Assembly: GCA_030278955.1 (NCBI GenBank)
Contig: JAOANR010000001.1
Coordinates: 26,107,120-26,171,119, forward strand
Source: Hygrophila difformis
Taxonomy: Eukaryota > Streptophyta > Magnoliopsida > Lamiales > Acanthaceae
Direction of reading: 5' to 3'
Length of the DNA stretch: 64,000 nt
Shown here: piece by piece, positions 32,985-45,739 of the stretch
How the letters are laid out: every line of letters starts with the position of its first letter
Position numbering within the stretch: the first letter of the stretch is position 1
The notes under the pieces: model-generated
Databases searched by the model: none
What the model was told of the DNA's origin: nothing
What the model saw: only the letters and a program-made list of their open reading frames with translations
Program-made: the position numbers and the translations under genes

Positions 32985-33640
32985 TATTATTGACATATTT
33001 CAAAATAATGAAGGAAGTATAAATATTACATTTGATACAAATGCAAAATTAATGCCATTTCAAAGAATTAATTCTATAAGGTCTTATATATCATCTATAG
33101 ATTATAGAGTAGAATCTTCTATGCCATCTGGAGCATCTACATCTCATATAAGTGGAAAAACTGAATAAGGAATTTTTACACCACATTCAGAAAGATTTTA
33201 TCTTAATAGACTAAATATTGTTAAAGAAATAAATAATCAAACTCAGAATAGGAATGAGTTAGAACCGACAATGTCAGAAATTGAATTTCAAATTTAATTT
33301 ATGGATAAAAGTCAAATAATAGATTTCAGTTCTGGTTCACTGGCCAAAAAAATTAATTTTGAAAAATTCAAAGATCCAGGTTATAACCAATTTAGAAAAA
33401 TGGTTTTTTGAAAGTCTTGATAAAAAGGAATTATTAAATTTCCAAGAAGAATTTTATAAATCATTTTTTGAAAGTCTTGATAAAAAGGAATTATTAAATT
33501 TCCTAAAAGAATTTTATAAATCATGCAAATAAAAACATGCTTTAATTCTTTTTGCTTTATGGTTTATTGATTCATATGTTAAAAATTATATTTATATAAT
33601 TGAAAGAGATTATAAATTAGAAACCGAAATATAATAAAAG
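32985..33640 (+). pseudogene. Endogenous caulimovirid, downstream of the movement protein
   Basis: The frame reads INITFDTNAKLMPFQRINSI and then a serine-rich stretch, interrupted by stops, consistent with the region after the movement protein. A perfect-period 60 bp duplication (33404-33463, 33464-33523) repeats ESLDKKELLNF. The coat-protein zinc finger expected before the protease is not visible, so most of that region is deleted. Confidence 0.6.
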
Positions 33641-35068
33641 CAAAAATAGATATTACAAAAGCAAAAATAGATATTACACAAAAACATTGACGGCCATTGT
33701 CGATGGTGGTGCATATTTAAATGTTATACAAGAAGGATTAATTCATACTAGATATTTCCAAAAAACTAGTCATACCATATGACATGCTGGTGGTGATAAA
33801 CTTCAAATACAATATAAGATTCTTAAAGCTTTTACATATTGATAATAAATGTATTACTCAAAGTTTTATCTTAGCAAAAACCATTTCTAATCAACTAATA
33901 TTTGGAACTCCAGTTTTAAATTGTATTTATCTAATTAAAAAAAATTGATAATAAAAGAATAATTGGAACCTATAAAATGATAATATTTTCCTAGAATTCA
34001 TAATAGAACCCCTTACTAGATTTTTGCATAATATTTATGATGATATTAAAGCAAAGCAAAATTAAATAAATTTCTTAAAACAAGAAATTAGTATTCTATC
34101 CATTGTTGAACAATTGAGTAATCCTAAATTAAAGAAAAATATAAATTTATTAAAAAATCAATTGTCTTTAGAATTTGTAATTATCACTCAAATGTTTTTG
34201 GGATAGAAAATTGTTTCATTACTTTATGGCTCTTTCAATTAAAAAGATATTCCTACTAAGACTAGACTTTGCCAGATGAATTCAGAATATCTTGAATTAC
34301 GTAAAAAAAGAAATTGAATCCCTTTTACAAAAAGGATTAATAAGCCATTCATAATCTTCTTGGTCATGTACCACATTTTATGTTAATAAACAATCTGATT
34401 GAAAGAGGCATACCAAGATTAGTTATAAATTATAAACCTCTAAATTAGGTATTGAAATGGATTAAACATCCAATTCCCAACGAAAAAGACTTGATAGACT
34501 TTATGATAGTTTAATATTTTCTAAATTTGTTTGATTTAAAATCAGGATATTGGCAGATTCAAATTAATATATCGGACAAATATAAAATATCATTCAATGT
34601 TCCTATTAGACATTATGAATGGAATGTTATGTAATTTGGTCGAAAGAATGCCCATTCTGTATTCCAGAAAATTATGAATGATACTTTTACTCCTCATGGT
34701 ACTTTTATAATAGTATATTGATGATATACTAGTTTACGCTAAAACTATTAAAATGCACTTTAAACATTTAAATATGTTTAAATCCATAATAATACAGAAT
34801 GGACTAGTCATTTCTAAACAAAAAATGTAATTATTCCAAATAAGAATAAGATTTCTTGGACATATAATTGAAAAAGGAAATATTATTCCTATAAATAGAA
34901 GTATAGATTTTGCTGATAAATTTCCAAATGAAATAACTGATAAAACTCAGTTATAAAGATTTAAGGAAATCTAAATTATATTGCTCCCTATTATAAAAAT
35001 CTAATAAAAGATACAATTATTTTATATGATAGATTAAAAAGAATCCAAAACCATGGTCTATTGAGGGT
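33641..35068 (+). pseudogene. Endogenous caulimovirid fragment B: protease, RT, start of RNase H
   Basis: An aspartic-protease-like segment (VDGGAYLNVIQEGL) lies near 33690. It is followed by the RT start near 34190-34300, RT core DLKSGYWQIQI near 34530 and the catalytic YIDD at 34714-34725, then VFLGH-like and PI-containing tail segments to 35068. Frames change repeatedly and stops are frequent. The sequence is then cut at AGGGT by the gypsy insertion at 35069. It continues on the far side at 46990, so fragment B and the piece at 46990 are one integrant. Confidence 0.78.
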
Positions 35069-35740
35069 TGTCAACACATAAAAAATGTGTTAATACAACC
35101 CACATACATATCAAGACCTAATTTGCATAAGGGCCCAATTTTTAGGCTTGATACGAAAAAGATAGCTCAAGACCAGCCCATGGACCCCGAGGGACATCAC
35201 CTGAGCAAACCAAACTACTTAAATAAATGGCGCAACCCGGAGAAAGCTATACCCTAGCATGATAACTGCCCGAGTACCACGAGTTAGAGGAAGCGGTTCC
35301 AGTACGTTACGAGGTGACATCACCCCGAGCGAAGACTCTCCTTATCATCGCGGAAGCTTTATTCGCGCTAGTACCAGAATAAAGGCGGGGAAGCTCTGTT
35401 TTTAATTTCATCCTTATCCCTTTTCCTCCAACCAGTGCCTATCAACGAACAGGCACCGGATGTTGTATAAATATTAGAACTCAAGATGTAATATGGGTTC
35501 CTCAACCACCAAACATTTTAATACAATGTCTTCATTTTTCCAGTACTTTACTTTTATTTATCGCTTTCCTTAATGCTTTCTTTACTGCTTGTTTACAGCT
35601 TTCCTTTACTGCTTTCATTCTTTTCCTTAGTTTGTCTCGATGCTCTAGTTCCTAGCATCCCTTGGGACTGTCCTCGTCCCGCCTTCTTTCTTGAAGGCTC
35701 TGTCTAGAGGATTACGCATTACCCCGAAACGGGAGTAACA
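35069..35740 (+). repeat. 5' LTR of the Tat-type gypsy
   Basis: This 672 bp LTR starts TGTCAACACATAAAAAATG and ends CGGGAGTAACA. It matches 46321-46989. Confidence 0.92.
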
Positions 35741-35883
35741 TGTTGGCGACCACGGTGGGAGACCAAACTCCTCCTAGCAACCAAGGATCTCCATCGTACA
35801 CTTTACGCAACCGTGAGATTCGTAAAAAGCCTACAAGAAGCCAGTACAAGCGTTTGAGACGACTCTAGAAGATATCACACGCT

Positions 35884-38157
35884 ATGGCTGGATCAGAAGA
35901 TCATTCCCCTCGTGCAAACATGACGGTAGCAGGGAATTCGTCCCTTGCTCCTCCCGGAGGACAAGCAACGACGACCCCTGGGTAATCGAACGTCCCAAAA
36001 CTGTCCTTAGATGAGGGAATGTTCGAAAGGCTAACAGCGCCATTAGACACTATTGTCGCAAAAAGCTGGAGGCTACGTTGAATGAGCCATTGGGTATTCC
36101 GGGTCTAATGGCTAACAACGTTACCACACCAGCATCACTCGTAATAATGCCCAATCAAGGGCATTATTATTACTAAAGTTCAAGCTATCCCCGGTATCCG
36201 CCAATGGGGACGTGGGTATGCACATGGCAGGCCAAGGTTGTCCTCAGAACCAGCCCTTTTGCCTGACCGCACCACCATTAACCTTTGGACTACCGATGGC
36301 TTTTACGGCTGCCCCAGCCACACAGCCAGCAGGGATAGAAACCATGGCAGAAGTCACAACCCTGCGCCGGAAATTTCTCAGATTCTCATAACGAGGAATG
36401 GCCAAGCGGGTGGAAGCGGATTGAACACGCCCCAGAACCACAGACAAATATTGTCCAGGTCAGGCTGCCCGAATTTAGGGCTCCAGGGGGTTTTCATGAC
36501 GCTACCCGAGTTAATATCACTCGGGGGCAACGACACCACTACCGCCAATTTATGGCGGAAATGTTCCTCAGGGGAATGATATCGGGCATGAAAGATTTCA
36601 CCGCCTTATCGCCAGCAAAACCAAGAAGTCCGGGGACCACACCCAGTTCTACCAAGGAACCTTCATCCTCCGCCACCGTTGATACCAGGCCAACCATAGC
36701 CACAAAGGGTGCACATGGGAGAAGAGCATTTAGCAACCATGTTGCGAAGGCTAGGGTCAAACATCACAGAGACCCATAGTCCTGTGTATCAAAGGCCGTT
36801 TCCGCCCCACGTGTATGAGGATAACCCTTTACCACATGACACACAAATACCCGAGTTCTCCATATTTTCAGGAGAAGACTCGTCCACTATGGAACACATC
36901 GGCCGCTTTCTTACCCAATTAGGGGAGTTGGGCCGGAATCAGTTCCACCAGATGTAGTTATTCACTTCCTCGTTGACGAAAACTGCTTTTCATGGTTTAT
37001 TGGTCTGCCCGCAGGCGAATTTGCCACATGGCAGCAGTTGGAGGAAGCGTTTCATATCCGGTTCTATAATCCACAATCGACGGTCACATTAGGTGAGATT
37101 TTAGAAACCAAGCAGAGGAACAAGAACCGATGGTTAAGTTCATTGAGCGGTTTCGGAAACAGTAAGGGAAGTGTACAACCGCTATTTCTGAAAAGAAAAT
37201 AACCAACATAGCGGTTAGGAACATGAAACTTCATGTCAGAAAGAAGTTAACCCCCTTGGACATTGATGACCTGACAACCTTATCCACTAAAGCAATGAGG
37301 GTCGAGTCACTATTTAAAGAGACACAAGAATCAAAAGGTAGAGAGAGAGAAAGAAAAGACCGTACCAAGTCGCTACCGTACATGTGGACAGTGATATAGA
37401 GGAGGCCTGTAATCAAGGAGCTGAACTTGCAGATCAAATGACCGCCGAACTTATCCGGGGCTAACCCTTGTTTGCACCGAGTTGAAACCAAAGGCCGCAA
37501 GGCCTATGAAGAACGAGTACGCCAAACCTATGGCAAAAGAAGACTTTTGCTTCGATGTATCAAAGACTGAAAAGATCTTTGATACCCTATATGAGAAGCA
37601 CCAGATCCGACTTCCTCCAGGCCAGAAATTGGCCACGGAAGAAGAAATCAACGGACGGACATACTGTAAATGGCACAACACTTTTTCACACAGTACAAAC
37701 TACGAAGGATTGCATACAGTTCCGGAGGACTATCCGGGAGGCAATCCAATCCGGAAGGTTGAAAGCGGGAACCATGGGGTTCGATGTACAACCTTTCCTC
37801 AAAGAAACCATGGCGGTATCATCCATCAAACTCTTGAAGTCCTTCAAATTGTCCTTCAAAAGTCCGACAACGGACCCGGGGGGCATGAAGGAAAACAACA
37901 CCGCTGGATCAACGAGGCCATACGCGAATGAACTCAGGCAACCAAAGGCGATCATGGCATGCGTGAAATCCGTGACTCCTCAAACTTCTGAGGATGAATG
38001 GCGAGCAGTTGAGCAGAACTCATCTATGATACTGATTCAGAGGAGGACACAACATAGGCATTTCTCGTCAAGTATGAGGATGCAGTTCCCCTGGACGTTG
38101 ATTCAGGAAAATCTCGAATTACGCTTCCAATCATGTTCCCACCAATAAAGGGAATAC
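35884..38157 (+). pseudogene. Gypsy gag region, decayed
   Basis: Gag reading begins at ATG 35884 (MAGSEDHSPRAN) and breaks soon after. The recognisable Gag domain is IPEFSIFSGEDSSTMEHIGR (36850-36905), then FATWQQLEEAFHIRFYNPQS in a shifted frame near 37020-37080. The linker DVSKTEKIFDTLYEKHQ with CKWHN lies near 37553-37680. The same segments occur in the gag at 21445-23157, so both gypsy elements belong to related families. Many frameshifts and stops are present. The frame is cut at 38158-38166 by the foldback element. Confidence 0.8.
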
Positions 38158-38166
38158 CGTCCCATA

Positions 38167-39388
38167 GGAAAAAAAGACAAATAGGTCCATTTTCTTTTTC
38201 AAAAATTCAAATCAGTCCTTTTTCTATTTTATTACCAAAACAGTCCTCTACAAATGCTAATTATGTCCAAAACAGTCCTTTGTTCACTAATTATACTCTA
38301 ATTGCTGACGTGGCAAGTGTTTTAATTTAAACCTGACAAGTGTGCATAATATTAGTCATTTTTCTTTTATTTTTTGCCAATTCAGTCCTAAACTTTTGTT
38401 TTGTTCTATTTAGTCATCGACCCCAATCACTCATTTTTATATTAATTGGCCTCCAACCTTTCAAATTATTTTATTTTAGGCCCAAAACCTTAAATTTTTA
38501 TTATTACTAATCCATTTATCAAATAAATGCCGAACATACTTCCGTAAATAAAATTAAATATCAAACCTCATACATTGGGTTTGACCGCCTTGTTATCGGG
38601 TCTTCGAAGTTCCGGATTTTACGGACTCTATCTAACCACCCGACCTTAACCAATGGTTCATTGGTTCTGGTTTCTTTCAGCAACAATCAGCACAATCATA
38701 CTTTGTGTACAATAAAATTCAGGATATTTTTTAATAATATTTTTTAATATTTTTTTTAATAAAACCAAGGCTTTTTGTATCCATAACCTTCCAAAAATTC
38801 AAGTTAAATCATTTACTCAAACATTGCTATATCCTAAGGTAGGACGCAAAGTAAGATTGTATTGATTGTTGCGGAAGGAAACCAAAACCAATGAACCATC
38901 GGTTGCGGTCGGGTGGTTAGAGAGAGTCTGTAAAATTATGGTACTTGGAAGACCCGATAACAAAGCAGTCAAAATCAATGTATGAGGTTTGGTGTTTAAT
39001 TTTATTTATGGAAGTATGTTGGGCATTTATTTGATAAATGGATTAGTAATAATAAAAAATTTAAGGTTCTGGGCCTAAAAGAAATAATTTGAAAGGTTAG
39101 ATGCCAATTAATATAAAAATGAGTTATTGGGGTAGAGGACTAAATAGAACAAAATAAAAGTTTAGGACTGAATTGGCAAAATATAAAAGAAAAATGACTA
39201 ATATTATGCACACATGCCAGGTTTAAATTAAAACCTTTGCCACGTCAGCAATTAGAGTATAATTAGATAACAAGGAACTGATTTGGACATAATTAACATT
39301 TGTAGAGGACTGTTTTGGCAATAAAATAGAAAAAAGGATTGATTTGGATTTTTGGAAAAGAAAATGGACCTATTTGTCCTTTTTCCCC
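38167..39388. mobile_element. Foldback, MULE-like element in the gypsy coding region
   Basis: This 1.22 kb element is almost entirely an inverted repeat: arms of about 520 bp (38167-38689 and 38866-39388) around a loop of about 175 bp. The terminal motif is GACAAATAGGTCC. A 9 bp near-duplication flanks it, CGTCCCATA on the left and CTTCCCATA on the right, typical for Mutator-type elements. It has no transposase. Confidence 0.8.
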
Positions 39389-39397
39389 CTTCCCATA

Positions 39398-39650
39398 TGA
39401 AGCCACTCCATGTAGAGGCTTACATAGAGGGTAAAAAGATTAGAAGGGTCTTCGTGGACAACGGAGCAATATTCAATTGCATCCCTTTGTCCACTTTGAA
39501 TAAGATTCGGAAGAAAGTCTCCGATCTGGAGAAAACCAGCATGAAGATAGCAAGATTCTCAGGCGAATCTACATCACCGCTTGGGGTGATAGTAATCCAA
39601 CTTGAAGTCGGACCAATAACTATGCCAACCGTCTTTTTGTGCTAGATGCA
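39398..39650 (+). pseudogene. Gypsy aspartic protease region
   Basis: The frame MKPLHVEAYIEGKKIRRVFV leads to DNGAIFN at the active-site position (family DxG(S/A)). It is followed by a normal length of retropepsin fold to VFLC at 39645, where the frame shifts. The upstream part of pol is displaced by the foldback element. Confidence 0.78.
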
Positions 39651-41500
39651 GATACTTCATATGGTGCATTACTCGGAAGAGACTGGATTCATGTGGCGAG
39701 ATGCATACCATCAACTTTACATCAGCAGTTGATGTTATGGGACGAGGATAGATTGGTCGTAGTCGATGCATCTCCAATTGGTACACTATATAAAGTTGTT
39801 TCCGCCTTTATCCTTAACTATCCCCTATGATAGGCCAATTTTGGATGACCCGATTTACTGCCTTGGAACCTATGCTTTCGGTTCCTAGGCATGAAGAGGC
39901 CAGGAGGTGTAATGGCTTGTCATCCAGCCAACAATCGATGTATAAATATTTGTAATATGGTTAATAAGATGGATACTCATATTTACAATTATTTAATAGA
40001 GTCGGGTTCTCTGCCAACTAATGGCTCGAGTAGTGACCTACCGATGATTGACAACGAGTGGTGGCCTTATCAATGGCCCGAAATCCTAGAAAAGCACCAA
40101 CCCATATCATACTCAGAGGACCCTTTGGTGGAATTTGACTTCGGCTCAAAATAACACCCAAGGATAGTTCAGTTAAGTAGTCTGTTACCAAAAGACCAAC
40201 AAGTGCAACTAACCGACCTTCTGAGGAAGTATCAAACTTGCCTCACGTGGGATTATGCGGAGATGGCCGGGTTAGATAGGAATATTGTTGAGCACAAACT
40301 TCCTATCAAGAAGGGATTTAGACCTTTCAAGCAGCCTCCCAAAAGGTTCGACCCGGAGTTATTACCTCAGATCACAGAGGAAATTCAGAAACTGTTGGAG
40401 GCCAGGTTCATCCGCCCATGCAGGTACGCGGAATGGCTCTCTAACATTGTCCCCGTGACAAAAAAGAATGGCAAGATAAGAGTCTGCATTGATTTTCGCG
40501 ACTTGAATCTAGCCACGCCTAAAGACGAATACGTCATGCCTATAGCAGATATGGTAGTCGATGCTGCGGCTGGGCATAAGATACTGTCTTTGGCTGAAGA
40601 AGATGTATTCAGAACGACCTTCAAATGCCCATGTCCAATAGCGTGTACGAATAGGTTGTCATGCCCTTCGGACTTTAAAACGCAGGGGCCACTTATCAAA
40701 GGGCAATGAACATGGTATTCCATGACATGATTGGAGATATCATGGAGGTCTACATCGATGATGTTATAGTCAAGTCCAAAGGATTTGACGAACGTCTGAG
40801 GGACTTGGAAAGCGCCTTTATTCGTATGCAGTCCTATAATCTGAAGATGAACCCAAGCAAGTGTGCTTTCGGAGTTTCTGCCGGAAACTTCCTCGGGTTC
40901 TTAATACATCAACGGGGAATAGAGGTCAACGCCAATAAGGCTAAGGCCATAATGGAGATACCTCCTCCTCGTACTGTGAAGGAAGTACAAAGTTTGCTTG
41001 GGAAGGTAAACCTTCTGAGGCACTTCATAGCAAACGTCGCATGCAAAGTACAACCTACCACGAAGCTTCTTTAGGGTGTGACGAGTTCACAAGTGGAATG
41101 GGGGCGGATCCTAACAGAAAGCACTTGATGAAATCTTTATCCTAACAGAAATCACTTGATGAAATCAAAAAGACATTAGTCAACCCAACAATATTGGTTT
41201 CGCCCCCGGAGGGGTAAGAAGCTTAAGTTTTACGTGGCATCTGCGAGTCATGCCATTGGCTGTCTGCTCGCCCAGGATTTGGATGATGGAAAGGAAAGGG
41301 CTGTCTAGTATTTGAGTAAGACATTGACAGGCCCCAAACTTAACTACTACATTGTAGAGAAGATATGTTATCCCTTAGTATATGCATGTAAGAAGCTCGA
41401 GCATTACATGTTGCCAAGGAAAACCGAGATCGTTTCCGAATTCGACCTTATAAAGCTTATCCTAAGAAGGCCCACTCATAAGGGTCTATTATTGGAATGA
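39651..41500 (+). pseudogene. Gypsy reverse transcriptase and RNase H, decayed
   Basis: RT begins near 40270 with LPIKKGFRPFKQPPKRFDPE, continues with VPVTKKNGKIRVCIDFRDLN and has the catalytic YIDDV near 40751, then FLGFLIHQRGIEVN. A frameshift near 40620-40690 destroys the segment between the first catalytic Asp region (a damaged LSLAEEDVF) and the YIDD. RNase H follows from 41220 (FYVASASHAIGCLLAQDLD, then YPLVYACKKLEHYML) with further stops. The layout is that of plant Tat pol. Confidence 0.85.
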
Positions 41501-41571
41501 GCCTTGAAACTTGCACCGTTAGCCCTGATACATGTGCCTATTAAGGCTGTTAAAGGCAGATAATTGCAGAT

Positions 41572-42315
41572 TTCATGGCGGAACATCCGAACGTGCTCGA
41601 ACCAGAAGAGTCCAATGACGAGATTTATGTTGCTATACGTCCATGGGTTATGTTTATAGAGTCAAGTCCGATGACCAACAATGCCGCCGAATATGAGGCT
41701 CTGATCCTGGGACTCGAAACATTAGTCCTACGGAAGGCAAAAATGGTCAGGATTCGTGGTGACTCTCAACTGGTGCTCAACCAAGTAGCAGTGACATACC
41801 AAAGCAAGCATCGAGTCTTGTCGAGGTATCAAGAAACAGTCTTGGAGTTACTTGGTCAAATCCCCAACGTATCCATTGAAACGTACCTCGGGAAGACAAC
41901 AACGAGACAACTGACTTGGCCCAACATGCCTCAGGATATAAGACCCACCAAGGGTTTTACGAATTGATTCTGAGTATCAATCTGGTCGAGGCATTCTTAC
42001 TTCCGGACATGAGAAGGACGGAAGGACAATCCACAACTGACCACCTCTTGATGTGCCCTGTTGACGATAACATGAACAACCTGGTTGTCCCGAAAGACTG
42101 GCGTAAGGAGATTATCAATTATTTCCTTAATCATTCAGGCGTGGATAACCCGAGCATCAAAGCTAAAGCTCTCGGTTCTTATATGAGGATGGAGTTCTCT
42201 ATAAAAGAACCTTGGAAGGTGTTCTGCTTAAATGCTTTGGCCTCGACAAAGCCAAACTTGCAATAGCTGAAGTTCATGAGGGAATATGTTGAACTCATTG
42301 CGTTGGTTTGAACAT
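41572..42315 (+). pseudogene. Second (archaeal-type) RNase H and start of integrase
   Basis: MTNNAAEYEALILGLETLVL and then IRGDSQLVLNQV are the E and D motifs of the additional RNase H that is diagnostic for the Tat lineage. After a frameshift near 41940 the linker before integrase reads to about 42315. Only the first part of the zinc-binding HHCC region is hinted at (EVHEG near 42270) before the sequence changes to the LTR-like block. The integrase core is absent. Confidence 0.78.
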
Positions 42316-42322
42316 GCGGTGG

Positions 42323-44470
42323 TGATGAGGTGATTTTCACTACTCATATTTTACCACAAGCGGATGGTTGTCATCAAGTAATAAAAACCGGTGAATACCG
42401 GGTCGAACCCAAGGGAATTCAGAATATTATTTCATTCTGGAGAAAGCTTAGCCATTTTAAGTTCATTAATAATATATATTATATTTTGAAAAGAGTTTGT
42501 TTAATTCTAATGGTGATTAAATTAAAAATAGTGACATTAAATTTAAAATAAAGCAAGTTAAAAATTTAAAATAATAAAAATAAAGATAAGATATATGTTT
42601 GTAATGATTTAGAACATGTCATCTTTATATAAAAGTGAAATTGCATAATGATGTAGCATTTTCCAATGTCTAAAAAGATCAATTTCAGCAGAATTAATAA
42701 TTTTATAAAGATTAAAAATATAACAATTTCCTAATTTTCATAATTTGTAAAAACAGACTTCATGGAAGCAAATTAAATTATCTAACATTCTGCAATCATC
42801 AGTATAGGCATAAATTTGAGTCTTTCCCAAGCATACAAATTTTCCTATTGTGATTAAACGACACATTTCATTTCCCAAATCAGCGTGTACATGCCAGAAT
42901 CTATTTTAATGTGATTTATTCCCAAGACCGGTACTAAAATCTAATTTCCACTTTTTATCTCCCGATTTAGCAAAGCAGAAATCAAACAGATTAGATTCTA
43001 ACATTTAATTATGCAGAATAGTGTAAATAATCTAACAATTATGGTAAAATATCGATGAAACATGGTAAAATGGATTAAATTAATAATATTAAAATGCAGA
43101 CAGATTAGAATTAATGCCAGATTACTAAAAATAGATAATACAGATTTGATCGATCAGTCAGGCTTTTAGCAGATTAATATTCTAAATCACAGATTTGATA
43201 AAACACAAAAGATCGATCAATTTCAGGCATCTAACATATAATCCTAATACAGATTCTAACAAAATAGCAGATTTATCCAGTCTAATCGATTAAAAGCAGA
43301 TCACACCCAAACATGAAATTTTCACTTCTATAATTCAGGCAGAATGGCGCTTAAACCAGATTAGGCAGATTTTAATATGATAGCAGATTAATCGATCAGT
43401 TCAGATTCAACAATTAAAATAGCAGATTCAAGATTTTCATCCAAACTTAATAATCGATCAAATTCAAGCAGACAGTACATGATTCTAATCCACATTCTAA
43501 CAATCCTAACAGATTAATCCAGATTACAGAATTAAACAGCGACATATTATTGCTTCCATAAAAGATGAATTCGTACTTCAAAGTGATTCTGAACTCCCGT
43601 TCTAGAACACTTCTAACACGAACAACACAGAAATCCGTCTACAAATTAAAAACATGATAGCAGATTACATTTAGAGGCAAATTCAATTCATTACAATGCA
43701 AGAAAAAGAAAGGCAACACCTAGAATAGGAAGAACACGCCCAGAACAGCGTCCTTGATGCATTCCTCCGGCATGATTTTGTGTTTCCGGCCTTCTTCTCC
43801 CATTAGCAGATGTTTTCAGAGTGTATATTTTCGAGTTTTTGCAGTCTCCAATGAAAAGAATGGCGAAAAACCGCGTTTAAAACCGAGTTCGGGAGGTTAG
43901 AAAACTGCCCAACCGCGACTGTGGCGCAAAAAGTGGCGCTCGAAAGAGGTTTTCGGCGCCACCAAAGAGAGCTGGCGCATCCTGACATTTTCCAAATTTT
44001 CTCTGCGGCGCAAAAAGTGGCGCCTGGAGGTGTTTTTATGCGCCACCAAGCTTAAGCGGCGCATCCTGAAGCTTTTTTTCCATCCGAAATTTTCCTAAGT
44101 GTCGAGGTGGCGCATAATGTGGCGCTCGAGCATGATTTTATGCGCCGCCATGCCTATGTGGCGCATTCTGGAGCTTTTTCAGTGTTGAAAATTTCGAATT
44201 TTACATCCTTTGACCTCCGAACATCTTCTTTCTTCATTTTAATGCCTGAAACATCATTGCCATCCATTAGGTTTGCCAAAAGTCTTATTAAAAACACATA
44301 AAAACATGATAAATTTAACCTAAATAAGCCAAATCTAACAATGATCACTTGAAAAATAAAAACACATGAAATACACCTAAAAGTGCAATGAATTAAGGTA
44401 AAATGCACTCATTTTGGACATATTTTAGTACAATTCAAGCTTGTATAAGTGTGGTTTCACAGGGTGCATC
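42323..44470 (-). repeat. Probable minus-strand LTR (about 2.1 kb) inside the gypsy element
   Basis: On the minus strand the block starts TGATGCACCCTGTGAAACC at 44470 and ends ...CACCTCATCA near 42323, i.e. TG...CA. Just upstream (minus) is AAGTGTGAGGATGT, a plausible polypurine tract, so this would be a 3' LTR. It contains the phrase 'ggtgaataccgggtcgaaccc' (plus strand near 42390) familiar from plant retroelements, a 'cagattaatcgatca'-rich tract (43150-43540) and three GC-rich palindromic units (43920-44170). The companion 5' LTR was not found. Confidence 0.5.
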
Positions 44471-45353
44471 AACATCCTCACACTTAAATATTGCTCGTCC
44501 CTTGAGCAATGAAATTAATTAACACATCAACATGCCAATCAAGATAATAAGGATGAAGTCACTATAGTTCTGTCAAATAATAGATTTCAACAACGCAATG
44601 AGCTAAAAGGGTTCAAAGTTTAATGTGCTAGAACAAGGTAAATTGTCATGCATCAGTTGTCAAAATCAGATATCCAAAGCACTTACAGTACAAAAGGCGG
44701 ATCAATCACACATAACAACTCGAAATGGGAGAGTGAATAATGTAAATATGCTTTTCTATTCCCGTCTTCAAATATGCTCAATTAATGACTCGGTTTCACA
44801 ATTATTCTAGACACTTTGGCTGAGTTGTAGACGGTTGAATTCCAAAAGCTACTCATGTCTAAGAATACGTGCCAGTCATATAGCCAAGAGTTTATAAATA
44901 TTCTGTTTAATACCCCTTTATTCGGATTTTTTTTTTTACTCTTGAATTTTTTTTTTCATTTATTTTGCAAGATATAATTACTGTTTTTCTTTATTTCATT
45001 TTGTTTGTTTTTTTTTTTTTTAAATAGGGGTTTTACTCTGAGTTTATTGTAATTAAGCATTTAAGGAGACATGGAACGAGCATATTCATATAAAAATAAT
45101 GATAACTCTCCACATAACAAATAAACCAGTCTAATTAATCAAAGGCTTTCTGCAAGGTAAGTAGAATCGTCACCAACTAATGGACAATGATGGAAATTTA
45201 GTACATCAAAGCATCGATGTGAAATATCTAAAGAAGTATTATTCTTCCGCTTGGGATAATGCTTTACAACCCGAGTAAACAATAGGGAAGAAGAGATCTA
45301 CAAAATGGGCCTATCAAAACTACATGTTTTGTTACACATGGCTTATTTTGAAA
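44471..45353. other. Non-coding retroelement-like region
   Basis: 'cctcacacttaaatattgctcgtcccttgagca' from about 44474 is typical of the zone next to a polypurine tract on the other strand. T-rich runs occupy 44930-45020. No coding sequence was recognised. It is probably the 3' untranslated part of the minus-strand element whose LTR is 42323-44470. Confidence 0.4.
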
Positions 45354-45560
45354 GATCTTCATGCGGAAGACAACTCCTTTGTCAGAATCCGCTGCCGGAG
45401 CTCTCTCGGAGTGATTAAGACCAAGAAAAGGTCTTGATCTCGAGGTTCGAGGTTCGTATCCTGTCCTCCGTCTCCTGGAAGGATTCCTATAACAACCTGA
45501 GCCTCTTTAAACACAGGGTCGTCCTCCTGGATATGAGAGCCCAAGGCTCTCGTGTAGGAG
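45354..45560 (-). pseudogene. Possible integrase C-terminal fragment, minus strand
   Basis: The minus-strand frame contains DDPVFKEAQVV, which resembles the GDLVLKEAxV stretch at the C-terminus of gypsy integrases, followed by a proline/glycine segment before similarity fades. If correct, a minus-strand gypsy fragment (integrase end, UTR, 3' LTR) lies inside the plus-strand element. The match is short and from memory. Confidence 0.3.
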
Positions 45561-45739
45561 CCATCACCACAAGGGCATGCCAGAGGAACTCTTCTCTGGT
45601 CTCTGACGCGTAGGGATGACTCTGTTGATTATAATGAGGTGCCTCGGAAGCGAGAGGGCGATCCCTTTGTTCAGTAAGATGGTGGATCCACCATCGAGAA
45701 CACCTTTCCAGAACGTTGATACCAGGGTACCAGCGCTCC

